Positions 1 through 11,800 of a stretch of DNA of 64,000 bases are shown piece by piece. The notes below the pieces were generated by a model. That model searched no databases and was not told the origin of the DNA. It worked only from the letters and a program-made list of their open reading frames with translations. A program made the position numbers and the translations under genes. Source of the stretch: Zeugodacus cucurbitae. Taxonomy: Eukaryota > Arthropoda > Insecta > Diptera > Tephritidae. The DNA lies in assembly GCF_028554725.1 (NCBI RefSeq), contig NC_071670.1, positions 58,186,501-58,250,500 on the forward strand, given 5' to 3'. Within the stretch, counting starts at the first letter, position 1; every line of letters begins with the position of its first letter.

Positions 1-2700
1 GAAAACTAACGTTTTAGAAAAAAAAAATTATTAACTGCTGGTACTAAGTACTGGAAAATTTCAGACTTCTGTGATATTTTTAAAGTTTTATTCTAATCGG
101 TACTGCGGTGGTGCTGTTTACATAAAAATGTAAAATATTGCTACTAAATAGAAAATAAAAATATTGATTAAAATTTAAAGGATATAAAAATATACCCGTG
201 ACTTTGACACTATATATGTATTAGAACCCTCAACTCTTATTGGACCAACAACAAAATACATCATCAATTGTGCACTAAAAAACTATATTTTATAAAAAAA
301 ATATAAATTAATTTCAAAGTTTTAATTTCTATTTTATTAAAAAAATATATAATTTTTTTTTATAAAAATGGACCAAACACTACGATCGGCATATGCACTG
401 CGCCCCTATGATAATACATGCATAGAAACTCAACCTATAGTCACTTGGTTAGCTTTCATAAACATTGTTCTCGAGGGCATTTGAAGAACTCATTAAGGGG
501 TTTCATGTCGATTTTGTCGGGTAAAGCAAGGTCTTTTCAAACATTTTTTTTTTTCTATGTAAAAAAATTATTCACATAATTCAAACATTTTCTTTCTTAT
601 ATGTATCTATATTTAAAGAATAATTTCTGAATTAAAAAAGAAATTAAAACTCCTCCATTGTGACGTCATTTCCGGTGACCCCTCGAAAAAAGTACGACCG
701 CGTTGTCAGCTGATAAGATCATTTAAATTAAAAACAAAAATAAATGTTTTATGTAAGACTCCTGCTTGAACGAAGGAAAGACAAAAAAAGTAAAAGTTTG
801 AATTTTGGCAAACATTTTTCCAAAAAAATAAAAATTTCGGTCAAATTTGCTTGACATTCTGTTTTGTTGTAATTGAAAAAAGTCCTTCGTTCAAGCACGA
901 GTAAATTGTATCTCGAACACCTGTGCAAAATTTTGTCAAAATCGGTTGAGTAGTTTTCGACAACCGACTTTGAAAACACGGTTCCGAGAAAAACACGTTT
1001 AAAGTTTTGAGTAACAATAATACCTGACTTGGAGCGCACACCTTCCAAAGGCTGTATCTCCGCAACTATTATTCGGATCGATAGGATTAATAATATTCTT
1101 GAGATGTTGTAGAAATTACAAACAAAAAAAAAAAATTTTGAACCCAGGAACCCCATGTAACCCTTTAAGAACAAATTATAAGCTCAGGAGTGCAATGAAA
1201 CTACTTTTTCGCCTTTTTTTGGCTATTGTAAGTATCGATTACTCACTCAACCATTGATGTGTATGATTATCAATCGCTGATTTGTCACCAAATCTTTTTC
1301 AGGCGTTCGAAATTTTATGGATTTTGTCCATCAAGTTACACAATTTAATTTAAATGATAATCGACAGCAATGTCGTGGTATTGCTATAAAATTTCTGAAA
1401 ATTCATAAGTAAATCTCTTAAATTGTAACTAAGATTAGAAGAGTATTTATAAGAAAACTGTGCATACTATTATTAACAAGCACATTTTAGATCTTGCCAT
1501 TGTTTAAAAACTGTATTTCTAGCCATTTCACTGAATTCTAAAAATTTAATTAATTATAATTTTAATTATAATGGGAATACCCGAAAAGTTGTGGCGAGAA
1601 GTAGTTTTTCTTAATCAGTAAGTTTCTAAAAATATATATAAGGAGGAAAATATTGGCAGAAATGCAGTATTATTGGTGTGAAACTACAAAAATATTCAAA
1701 TAAAATATTAAGACTGTTGCTCTTGAAAGAATAACCATAATAGTACAGATGTGCGGTGAAGTTACACAATAACACAGTAAAAATTTTAAAATAATGATGG
1801 AAAAGTATTCAAAAAGTGATCGTGCAAGTAATTTTTTGAAAGTAAAAAATTTAATACTAATTTTTTAAAAATGTTTAGAAATAATTTCAGTGGCTTTTTG
1901 AAGGTACTCTACTTGATTGTTGTTTTAATAATGAAATTAAAATAAAATATAAACTTTTTATTTGATGTTTGTGTTGAAAACTCAAATATATTATGAGGTA
2001 AATCTTTAAGTAGTTTTATGTTAACTGGCAATAAGCATTTTTTTCATACAAATTCACTGAAAAAAATTCTTTGAACTTTACCGCTTCTGATATTCTCCAT
2101 GTGAAAAAAGCCCATAACCGAATCTAATTTTAATTTGGGTATATTACAAAAATAATTTTGTAAATCCATGCTGTGAAAACCTTTGTAACCAATAAAAACA
2201 AAAAAAAAAAAAAAAATAAAAAAATAATAATTTGAAATCAATATCCAAATATTGCGCATACGCCCGTGTGTCCACATAAAAAAGGTTCCAAGAAATTAAT
2301 CAATTAATGTAATATTTAAGCATCAAAATAAAAACTATTTACAGAAAAGCGAAAAATAATAAAATTTTTATATGTTTACCGTGCAAAAGAAAATTATTTT
2401 ACAATCAACGCACAAGAAGAGAACATCAATGCCCCGAGAACGCCATTGAAATACATGAATTATGTGATTGTGCGCAAACAACTATGACAACAAATGACAC
2501 GTAAAGTGATTTGATTGAAATTATAAAGTGAAAATTACTAACACATGCGCCATAGAAGCATTTATGTGCGTATAAATAACATTACATACAGACATACTAT
2601 ATATTTATGTATGTGTGTATGCATGAGTGTGGCATAGGCCAGCGCATAGCACTTAAGTTTTATATTGAAAATTGTGCATTGTAATAAAAAAGTGTAAAAT
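1..2700. other. Upstream flank of the K2P gene, no gene recognised
   Basis: I see no convincing coding region here. The stretch is AT-rich with homopolymer runs and contains a 15-bp perfect inverted repeat at 763-897 (listed separately). The last ~150 bases before 2701 must contain 5' untranslated sequence of the potassium channel, but no clear TATA or initiator was found, so the transcription start may lie upstream of an unseen non-coding exon. Confidence 0.5.
763..897. repeat. 15-bp perfect inverted repeat with 105-bp spacer
   Basis: TGCTTGAACGAAGGA at 763-777 is repeated in exact reverse complement at 883-897. The adjoining sequence (about 900-1170) has the flavour of degenerate dipteran repeat DNA, but no transposase or family could be recognised. 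It may be the end of a small palindromic element. Confidence 0.5.
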
Positions 2701-2895
2701 ATGGCTGGTTTTGATGCCGGCGATGAGGCCAATACAGAGCTACTAGAGAAACTGAAGCATTTGGATGTGCGCGCCAAGACGGAGGAGCGCACTAATTGCT
2801 GGAAAGGCTGTTGGAAATCGAGTAAATGGAAATCGGCGCTAAATCACATCGGTTTGCTGGTATCGCTGTCAATCTACTGCGGTGTGGGTGGACTG
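2701..2895 (+). CDS. K2P exon 1: N terminus and TM1
   Basis: It contributes 65 codons and ends in phase 0 at the donor GTGAGT. It starts MAGFDAGDEANTELL, which is acidic and then basic, and runs into the hydrophobic TM1 (IGLLVSLSIYCGVGGL). The next exon completes the family-typical GGLVFRQLE sequence at the outer end of TM1. The ATG at 2701 is the only in-frame start before TM1 that leaves a sensible N terminus. Confidence 0.9.
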
Positions 2896-5800
2896 GTGAG
2901 TGCGAAGAGATACAAAAGAAGTGAATGAAAATTGTAATAAATTCATATTAAAGGGTTGCAAAGTGAAATTGTGTGGAAAGCAATAAAATTATAGGCTGGG
3001 ATTTTTTTTTTATTTTTATTTGTTTGTTGTGAAGCAAATTAGCGCTAGCAGATAGAGAAAAAAATTAATTACGCTCATTTCTTGGGAAAATTTTTTTTTT
3101 TATTTATTTTTCATTTCTTGAAAAATCACCGTTTGTATGCATAAAATAGCCACTTACTCACTGCATACTAATTATTTAAAATTAATCATTAACTTCTCTC
3201 ACAAGAAATCCCCAATTTCAGTTCATGAAAAATCATGCAATTTCCACCAATTTCGACTTACGCACGTTTTTTCTGGCGAAAAATTAACATTTTGAAATAT
3301 TCAGATATTCAATGGTTTCCACTAAAAATAACAATCACTTAAATCACACACAAATCCACAGTACTTACTATTATTTATGATCGCCAGCGTTATTTATGCA
3401 ACCGCTGGCATTTAAATCAACACAAAAATTAATGAAAAATTCTAACATAATTTCACTTGTTTTCCCTACACAATTTACGCGTGTTTATTTTCAAGTGGTG
3501 TGGCTACTAAACATTTAAGTGTTTCCAATAAAAATGTTTTATGTGTTTTGTTATGCGAAGCAACAAGAAAAACAAAAACAACTATGAAAACATCAAAAAT
3601 CGAAAGCAAATAAACACCAAAGAAACAAGAGCGATCGCTCTGTGATTGCGAATTACTTGCGCAAGCAATAATAAAAACAACGGTAAATGGATTTTGGTTA
3701 AAATGATTATTTAGTGAGTAATGTAGGTAATTCATTTTAATCAATTTGTTGGCTATAATAAAAGTGTTGAGGGTAATAAAGTGAGGTGTATTACTCATGT
3801 GTTTGGTTCAAGTGCAACACTGCTGTTGTCAGAAGTGTCAAACCCGTAATTTTGACAAATTTCAAATTTCGTGAAATTTTTTATTGAATTTTTTTTTTTC
3901 AAATTTTTTTTTCCAAATTTTTTTTTTTTTTCAAATTTTTTTTCTTCTCCAAAAACAAATTCCTGTACATAAAACACTACATAATGATTGTCAAAGTTCT
4001 CTACAATAAACTCTGAGTAATCATTGATCTCCATCTTGACACAAGAGTTGTCAAAGTAACAGATCTACGAAAATAAAGATTTGAAAAAGTTCAAAAATTC
4101 TAGAAAAACCTTACAGAAGGTTTATCGGATTGAAATAAATCTTTACTGCGGTCTGTAAAGCTCTATGTGTGTCAGTTTAGGTATCATCAAGTATCTGATA
4201 TTACCAACAGATGGCGCTATCCACTCGGGTTTCACTATAATACCTTTAAATAGCTGTTCGTCTCGTTATTTCTCAGATTTAGTAAGCTCTATCATCTACT
4301 CTATCATATTTTCCATTTTTTCATCATTACTGATGGTCTATCCAGTAACAATTCTTAATAACACTCTTCAGTTCGTTCTGTTAATGGGGTATGTCTATCC
4401 AGTTCACCAAGGTGATTAAAAACTCATATTCACCAAAAAATTCATGACATATTTTACTATTATTTTTTCATCTTAAACATTTTTGTTTGCATGCATGAGA
4501 GCCTACAACTGACTTTCTTCGTGTGGATTTGCATTTTTATCGATAGATAAAATCTTTCGCCTAGTAATTTCGTGTCAATTTACATGCATACATACCAATT
4601 TTAGCGGTAAACAAACAAGTCTGCAGTAATTTGAAAAATCTCGTGCGCTCAAAACTTCGCTAAAAGTTAAATTTGGGGCTCTCGCGTGTACATAATAAAG
4701 CTCTACTAAAGTTTGACGTTGCAATTTGTGTCAAGGGAATTTTGTTGGTTTTTTATCGCCAATTTTTATTGCGGTTTCTTTAACTAGCTGCAAATTGTGG
4801 CACGTGTGATTGCGGAGGAGCAAAAGTGCATATGAGTTTAAAATTAAATATATGCTTATAATTTTTAGCTGGTAAAAAATTATTATTTTTTTTTTCAATT
4901 TAAAAAATATTCTAAGAAATTAAAAGAAATTTATTTTGGATGCTGAAAGCTTGCGGGTTTTTGTTCTACTCGTTGACATTTCTTTCAATATCATTCATAT
5001 ATTTTTTCATAAGAATTTCAAAAGCTTAAGAAAAACAATTTAAGTGACAGCGTATTTATTTGGCATAATTTTCTTTGTCTTCAACGGCCTCGTTTCACTG
5101 GTGCAATAGCCTACCACGGTAATTATAGATATGGTTATGAAAATACGAAAAGATTTTTAAGAATGCGGAAGTATGGTCCGCAAAAATAATTTTTTTAAAG
5201 AAGGAAAAGTGAATTTATATATTCTATAAAACAATTTTTTTTTCAATTAAAACTTCTTTAAATCAATCTGTAAATCACCGGCAACGAAATTGTGTAACGC
5301 AACAAAATTCCGTCACGCTAGGAATATACAATTTGAGCACTGAAATGATTTGAATATGTATTTCTTAATAATCGGTCTTACTTTGGATAGATTTAAACAA
5401 ATATACTTTTCAGGGTTGCCATATATTTGAAAGGTTGAAGAAGAAATATATTGATATCATAAAATGTTTAGCAATGGCATCCAACGACAGAAGTTGTATA
5501 TTCATATTTTATTTTGGCTTACAATTCGAAATATTTTTTAAAGCAGGGTTGCCAAATGTTCAAAAACTTGATTTCAAAATATATTGTTATAAGCGAGTAT
5601 TTATCGAAATATATGTAGTACAAAATACATTAAGTTATATTTCTGTAATAGATATTTTCCAAAAAGGTTGCCACTTATTTGTAATTTTTTTATTAAATAA
5701 TTAATAATAACAATATGGGCATCAAACTGAAGAGATTTAGAGATTTAGACAGATTTGTAACGAAGAAATTTTTGAATAATGTTGCTCCTTTAAATTTGAA

Positions 5801-8800
5801 ATTTAAACAAAATGATAATGAAGATTACAAAAAAAGAGTAGTCATAGAAATATTTCCAATACTTTCAGTAGTAGCCTTTTCTATTATAAATGATATCTCT
5901 TCTAAAAAATTGGAATCTAATTTTGAAAAATATTCAATATGTTTTATTTTCCTCATTGAAATATATGTTTACGACACGCACCTGCAGAATTTCTTATTTT
6001 TATAATTTAAAATATAATATTTTCCACACATTTTTTAGATAAATTAAAGTGAAAAATGCTGTTCCAAAACAATAAAAATAAACTGTCAACATTATGTCAA
6101 ATTAATCACTCTACACAGATACAAATTGTCACGCAGTAAAAACAATTAATTCATACAAAATTCCACCTGTCACCAATAATGTGCTCATTTATAAAGCCGA
6201 ACGCTCAAAATATTTCAGATTTTCAACGCAAAATCTTCAAATTGTGCACATAATTAATACAATTCATAAGCCATTCAATACAATTGACATGGCACCAAGT
6301 AGCCGAGACCAAAGTGTCACATATCAAACGTCAACGTGATTTTGTATTGATCACTGTCATGTTGTGGTTGTTGACACTATGACAGTGCTTGTGAATACAG
6401 GAGTGATTGTTGTTGACAATTGGGAACACTATTAATTGTTATTGTTGATTCGAAATTCAGTTTTTAGTGTTTAGTGAGTTTTAAATCGTTAAATACAGTA
6501 TATATTTTATATTAAAGTTAAGTTTTGACCTTTGACCTTTACCCTTAAATTTTAAGGGAACTCTATAATATATAATATAAAAAAAATTTCCTAATTAATT
6601 TTTGCTTTAAAATTTAAATAACTTAAATCTAAAACTTACTTTGCAAACTCTCTGCGCGAGTTTCAAGAGGTTACTTATACGCCATGTACCGCCATGAACT
6701 CCACACATGGCGTATACGTAACCTACTCCTATATGTGCAGCTTTTAGGTAAGCTGGTCACATTTATCCGAAATAACAGTAAAGCAAAGCGTAAATGATAA
6801 ATTAATCCAGTGGGATGTGTTAGAAGTTAAGGAAATTTAAAGCAAAAAAGGGTGGATTAAGCATGAATGGGTACGAGCGAGTGCTTGCATGAATGCAGAG
6901 TTACAAGCGACACACATATGTAGATAACAAATACTTATAAAAGAGTGCCAGAAACGCTCACAGTACCGTGGTTTCGCTTTAAGTGCGAAAAACAATAAAT
7001 CACTTGAAGTTTCGGTTGACTTATGTGTAAATAGAGTGCAAGTATGTAAATGAAATATTTAAGTTTTTAAAATCATCAATATTATATTATAAAATGCTAA
7101 ACTCTATTTATTAGGGTGGTGCTTACATAATAAATTTTCGAATTTTTTATTCAAATCCATATTCGGTAATACTATATCATAGGCGATGATATCATATAAA
7201 AATTCTGATTTAATGATTATTCCTTAGTCATGTAGCGTCGGATGATAGAGGGCGCTGTTGTCAATAAAGTCATAAATCTCTTATTTATAGTTCAGTTTTA
7301 TTAATTTTTCGATTAATTATTAGTTATTTAATTAAGAAAAAATATTTTCGAAGTAATATACCTAAAAGTTGGTGTTGAAATCTTGATTCAAAAAAATACC
7401 AAATATAAAAATCAACTCGCTAGGTGGCGCTGTTGTCAAAAAGTCAAATTTTACATTTGACCGGTCTTGTTCATTCATATTTTTAAAAGTAAAAGAAAAC
7501 GTAAACTGGACTTGATATCTACAAAGATCCGGGAGTACTTTATATTTATTTATTATTAATTATGTTCTACCTTTTATGTGTCCATCCCATAAAAATATTA
7601 TATTTCGTAGAAACCCTCTTAAATGTCCTTCAATTAAAAAATATATCCACCTAAAAGTCGTAGTTATTAACATAACAAGCTGCAGCTTAAAATGTTTTCT
7701 CTGCACCAAAGTAGATCTTATTCAACTATTTGAGAAAAAATATAAAACAGACCAAAAAATACAACCAGCTCAACGACAACTCGCACCACAGACACCCACA
7801 AACTTACACAAACGCCAGTAAAACCTGTCAACGCATTACGAGAAATGTCAACGGAGAAAGCCATAAATTGGCTTAAAATCGACACATCGTTGACAGCTAC
7901 ACTTGTACATGTCATTGACATGCAATTTATTTGACAAAAGGACAAATCATAAAACGAGGACGCACTGGCAATGAATATAGTAAAAGGAGAATGGAAAGTA
8001 GAAAATAGAAAATAGAAAAGAATGGCAGCAAATTAGGGGCGGAATTATGGATGTCATGACTCGACAACTGCAATGGAAGCTGTTACTGTTAACTTCTTTG
8101 GGAAATCATTACTCTAGCGGATATGACCACGTCAAAAGCCAAAGGATTAGTGGGAATAGCTGTCGGATTTCACATATTAGAAGGTAAGGAGGAGGCAAAA
8201 TATAAGCTGGCGACTTAATTTATATGCCAGACTTGAGTCGGCTCATAAATTTTCATTCTGCTCGTTTGCTCATAGTTAAGCTGAGACAGCTGGCTTTTGC
8301 TCCACTTTGAGTTCGATTTTGTTAAAGTTTTTAAAGAGCTATTGAGAGCTTAAGGCTGAATTGGAAAAATATAAGTAAGTACATGAATTATTACGAGACC
8401 TTGAGAAGTTATTTGAATAAATACGTTGACCATTTCCGATCTCATTATTGTATTCTTCCGTGTAGTCATTGTCTTCGCAAAAGCTCTGACTACTTCTCCT
8501 TTATGCAAGAGCAATTTCGCTCACTAATTAAATAATTATATAAATTTATGTGCATTTCTCTATTACTTAATTGCTTATATTTTCCAGGCGACTTTGCAAC
8601 AGTAGTTTCGTGCCAACTCAATAAAATGCAGGCATTTATAAACACTCTATAAATATTCATATAAATTTTATATACACAAAGGTTGAAATTTTAGTTTATA
8701 TTTTAATGGCATAATTTAAATTTTATAACTGAAATGCGCCGCCACTGCCCCCTTAATGGCATTTCGAATCCATTTTAGTCGTGTCTGGATTGCATCGGCA

Positions 8801-11800
8801 TATATTTTTAGCAGCTAATATTTCATAAGCTAAATGCTGGGAATTGTTAAGAATTTGAATCAAGTAAAAATTTTAAAATTATTAAGTGATGATTTTTTAG
8901 TGAAAGAAAGGAAAATAGTTGAGGTACAGGGTGCCTCAAAAGTTTTGACGATATAGAAAACATTGAATAACACTGAATGATCCGAATCCGAACCTTTACT
9001 TAATTTAAACTATTCTCGGACTGAAATGAAAAGCTAGCTAGAAAGAGAAAAAGCTTATTTCGAAGTAAAAGACCAATCTTACTACAAAATGTCGGTATCG
9101 AAACGTTGGGTTTGTAAGCAACTATGACAATTTAGTTGACTAATAATATCAAATTCTTACAAAATATCTTCAAATATTCAATTCCATTTTTTCTTCGTAT
9201 ACCTCCACACACTTTTCCAACCACAATACTATTTCTCACCGATTCAATATATTTTTCTTGCAAAAGTGCCTCGCTTTCGCAATAAATTTTCGCATTTCAA
9301 AAGCATAAAAATATGTTAAACACTAAAAGAGCTAATAAATCTCAATTAAATGGACAAACTTTAACATGACAGCGAACAAAGTATCTTTCGAAACAGCGAA
9401 CAAGGTATCTTTCACATTCACATGTATTTGCAAACATTTAAATTGGGAAGCCAAATTCTCGCCTTTCTCTCTATTTCTGTTCAACAAGTTGTTTCGAAAT
9501 TTCCATAATTTATATTGCCGACCAGAAGTCATTCTTCTTAAGACTGTAATGTGTTCTTTAATAAAGTGTCACAACATCTCCAGGGACAATTTGTTCTCTA
9601 TGAAATGTATGTAAACTTAATGTTTGTTGTTGTTTCAGTAATTTTCATTAGTCAGCGAAGGCATATTGCTTAAGTTTTGTTGGTCTGCTGCTATTTGATG
9701 TGTGTTTACATACACACAAATATATGTATGTATGTACAGCTTCTGTCTCTAATTATTAAGGGGCACCATAAACTCAATATATTATTATTATGAGACTGCC
9801 TCTGCGGGTAATTAGTTCATAAATGAAAATAAATCTGTTTTGGCGGTTGCGGTTATTGCTTCTAGTTGACCTTAGCATATAAATTTTAGTTATATGTATT
9901 TTACATATAATATAACACAGAAAATTTCTAGCTGTATATTGTTGTTAGATATTTGAAACATAAATTTTAAAGGAACTGGAACTAGGCGGTAATATGTACA
10001 GATAATATAAAAAATAGTATGTAACAAAAAAGTATTTTTATTAGGGCAGTAGTCTGCTTTACAGGCTTCAAAAAATGGTTTTTTTGTTTTGTTTTAAATA
10101 TCTTCCAAAACTATCCAAGAATATGTCTTTAAAATTCCAGAGGCCAATTCGACATATTTTCGATTAGTGGCCGAGCGTCGAGCAGGTGCGAATGCTCAGG
10201 CAGACCTTTAAAGCGCGTTTTATCGAGTTTTCATTTTCACAAGTGTTAGAAAACGGTGCCGGCGTTAACAAAAAGAATATATGTCCGATCGAAAAAAACC
10301 AAAGTGATCTAGCTTCAGTGCTAAATTATCTTCTATTTGAACTAAAAAAGTTGGACAAAAGTTTTATTTAAACTACTTGTTTTGCAACTTAAAGTCAATT
10401 TTTTTTTCTTAAAAAAGTGAATTTTTTTTTCAAACTTCGAAAAAAATTGGAATTTTATAACTTCTTCGGTATTTGTTTAGTTCATAAAGAAAAGAAACTT
10501 ATAAAAATTAAAAAAAAAAATTGGTTCGACTGTTTCAGATGCATCGGCACCGATTTACAAGTGCAGACTCCAGGCGCTTCAGAAAAATACTTACAACTTA
10601 AAAAAAAATGTCAATATTTTTTAATAATAAATATTGTTTTTTAAGCCTTAAATATAGTACACTATCGTCTTAAAATTCCGTTTACAGCAATCATTTCCTT
10701 CCCTTAAAAAAAATGCTAAAAAAACGCTTTCTTTCGGCTTCTAAAGCAGACTACTGCCTTAATTTGTTTATTAAATTTTTATTTAAGGGTTTACTTACAA
10801 AAATTATTTTTTATGAATATTTCTTTACTAAATAATATTCATTTTTGATGATTTTTCAATCCTCACAGAACTTTCATTCCTATCGCTTTTATCATAGTGC
10901 TGAAATGTAGGCAACGTTCTTTATAGCTATGAAATGGATTATCAAAGTTACTTAATGAAAACATTGCCTACATTTCAGCGCAAGTACAAAGGAAACAAAG
11001 GGAATTTATAAAGTTGTAAGGGTTCTCCATTATTAAAAAGTTTTTAAATTTAAATTACGTTTTCATATCACCAAGGCTTTGTCATTCCTAACACTTCTCT
11101 ATAAGTTCTCTATGGCTATGAAATTGATTATCAGTTTTGCTTACTGTAAATATTACCTACATTTCAGCGCAAAGAAATCCGAGTCCAATAACTCAAGCCT
11201 ACATTTTTTTTTTTATTAAAAAGTTTTTCAAGGTTTATAAGTACCATTTACTATGGTTAGTTTTTTCCAGCAACTCAGTTTCTTAGTCAATGTGGGAATC
11301 CAGAATGAAGCTTAATGCTCATATAGCATTCCAGTGTGCCATGTTGGCTACAGTTGCTTCGTAGTTTGGAGACTTGTTGTTTCCAAGGAAACCGTCTATA
11401 ACTTCTACGAAAGAACTCCATGCTTCAGATTCATCCTTGTGTTATGACATAATTTGTATATTTTTTCATTTGAACTTTCATCCGATTTTTGCATGGGTTG
11501 AGGAGGAAATGAATTCCTGTTTCATGAACTCATAGGTCGTTTAGCAGACGGTAAATCAAGATAATTGTAATCGCAGAAGCAAAAACAACAGTCGTCTCCA
11601 TGGTTTTTTGTTCCCTCCATAAAATAGGAATTCCAAAAGGTAATGAGCTATCTGCACCTTTTATCGATTTTCTCAGTAGTAGTGGCAACCAAGGTTTGTC
11701 ATGACCCACCAAGCTTTACACCGAAGTAAACGTGATAAGCTTTCTTGATCAACTCTGTCATGTTTCATTACACACACGTAATAAAATAAATAAATCAGAA

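Noticed and set aside
749..1174. 141-codon minus-strand frame
   Set aside because: Covers an inverted repeat and a repeat-like stretch, with a low-complexity Phe/Leu-rich product and no similarity.
5715..6005. 96-codon plus-strand frame
   Set aside because: Very AT-rich, no domain, adjoins a repeat; best explained by chance.
4165..7450. Recurrent TGGCGCT motif (near 4212, 7250 and 7424)
   Set aside because: Only about ten bases are shared and spacing is irregular; too little to call a family.
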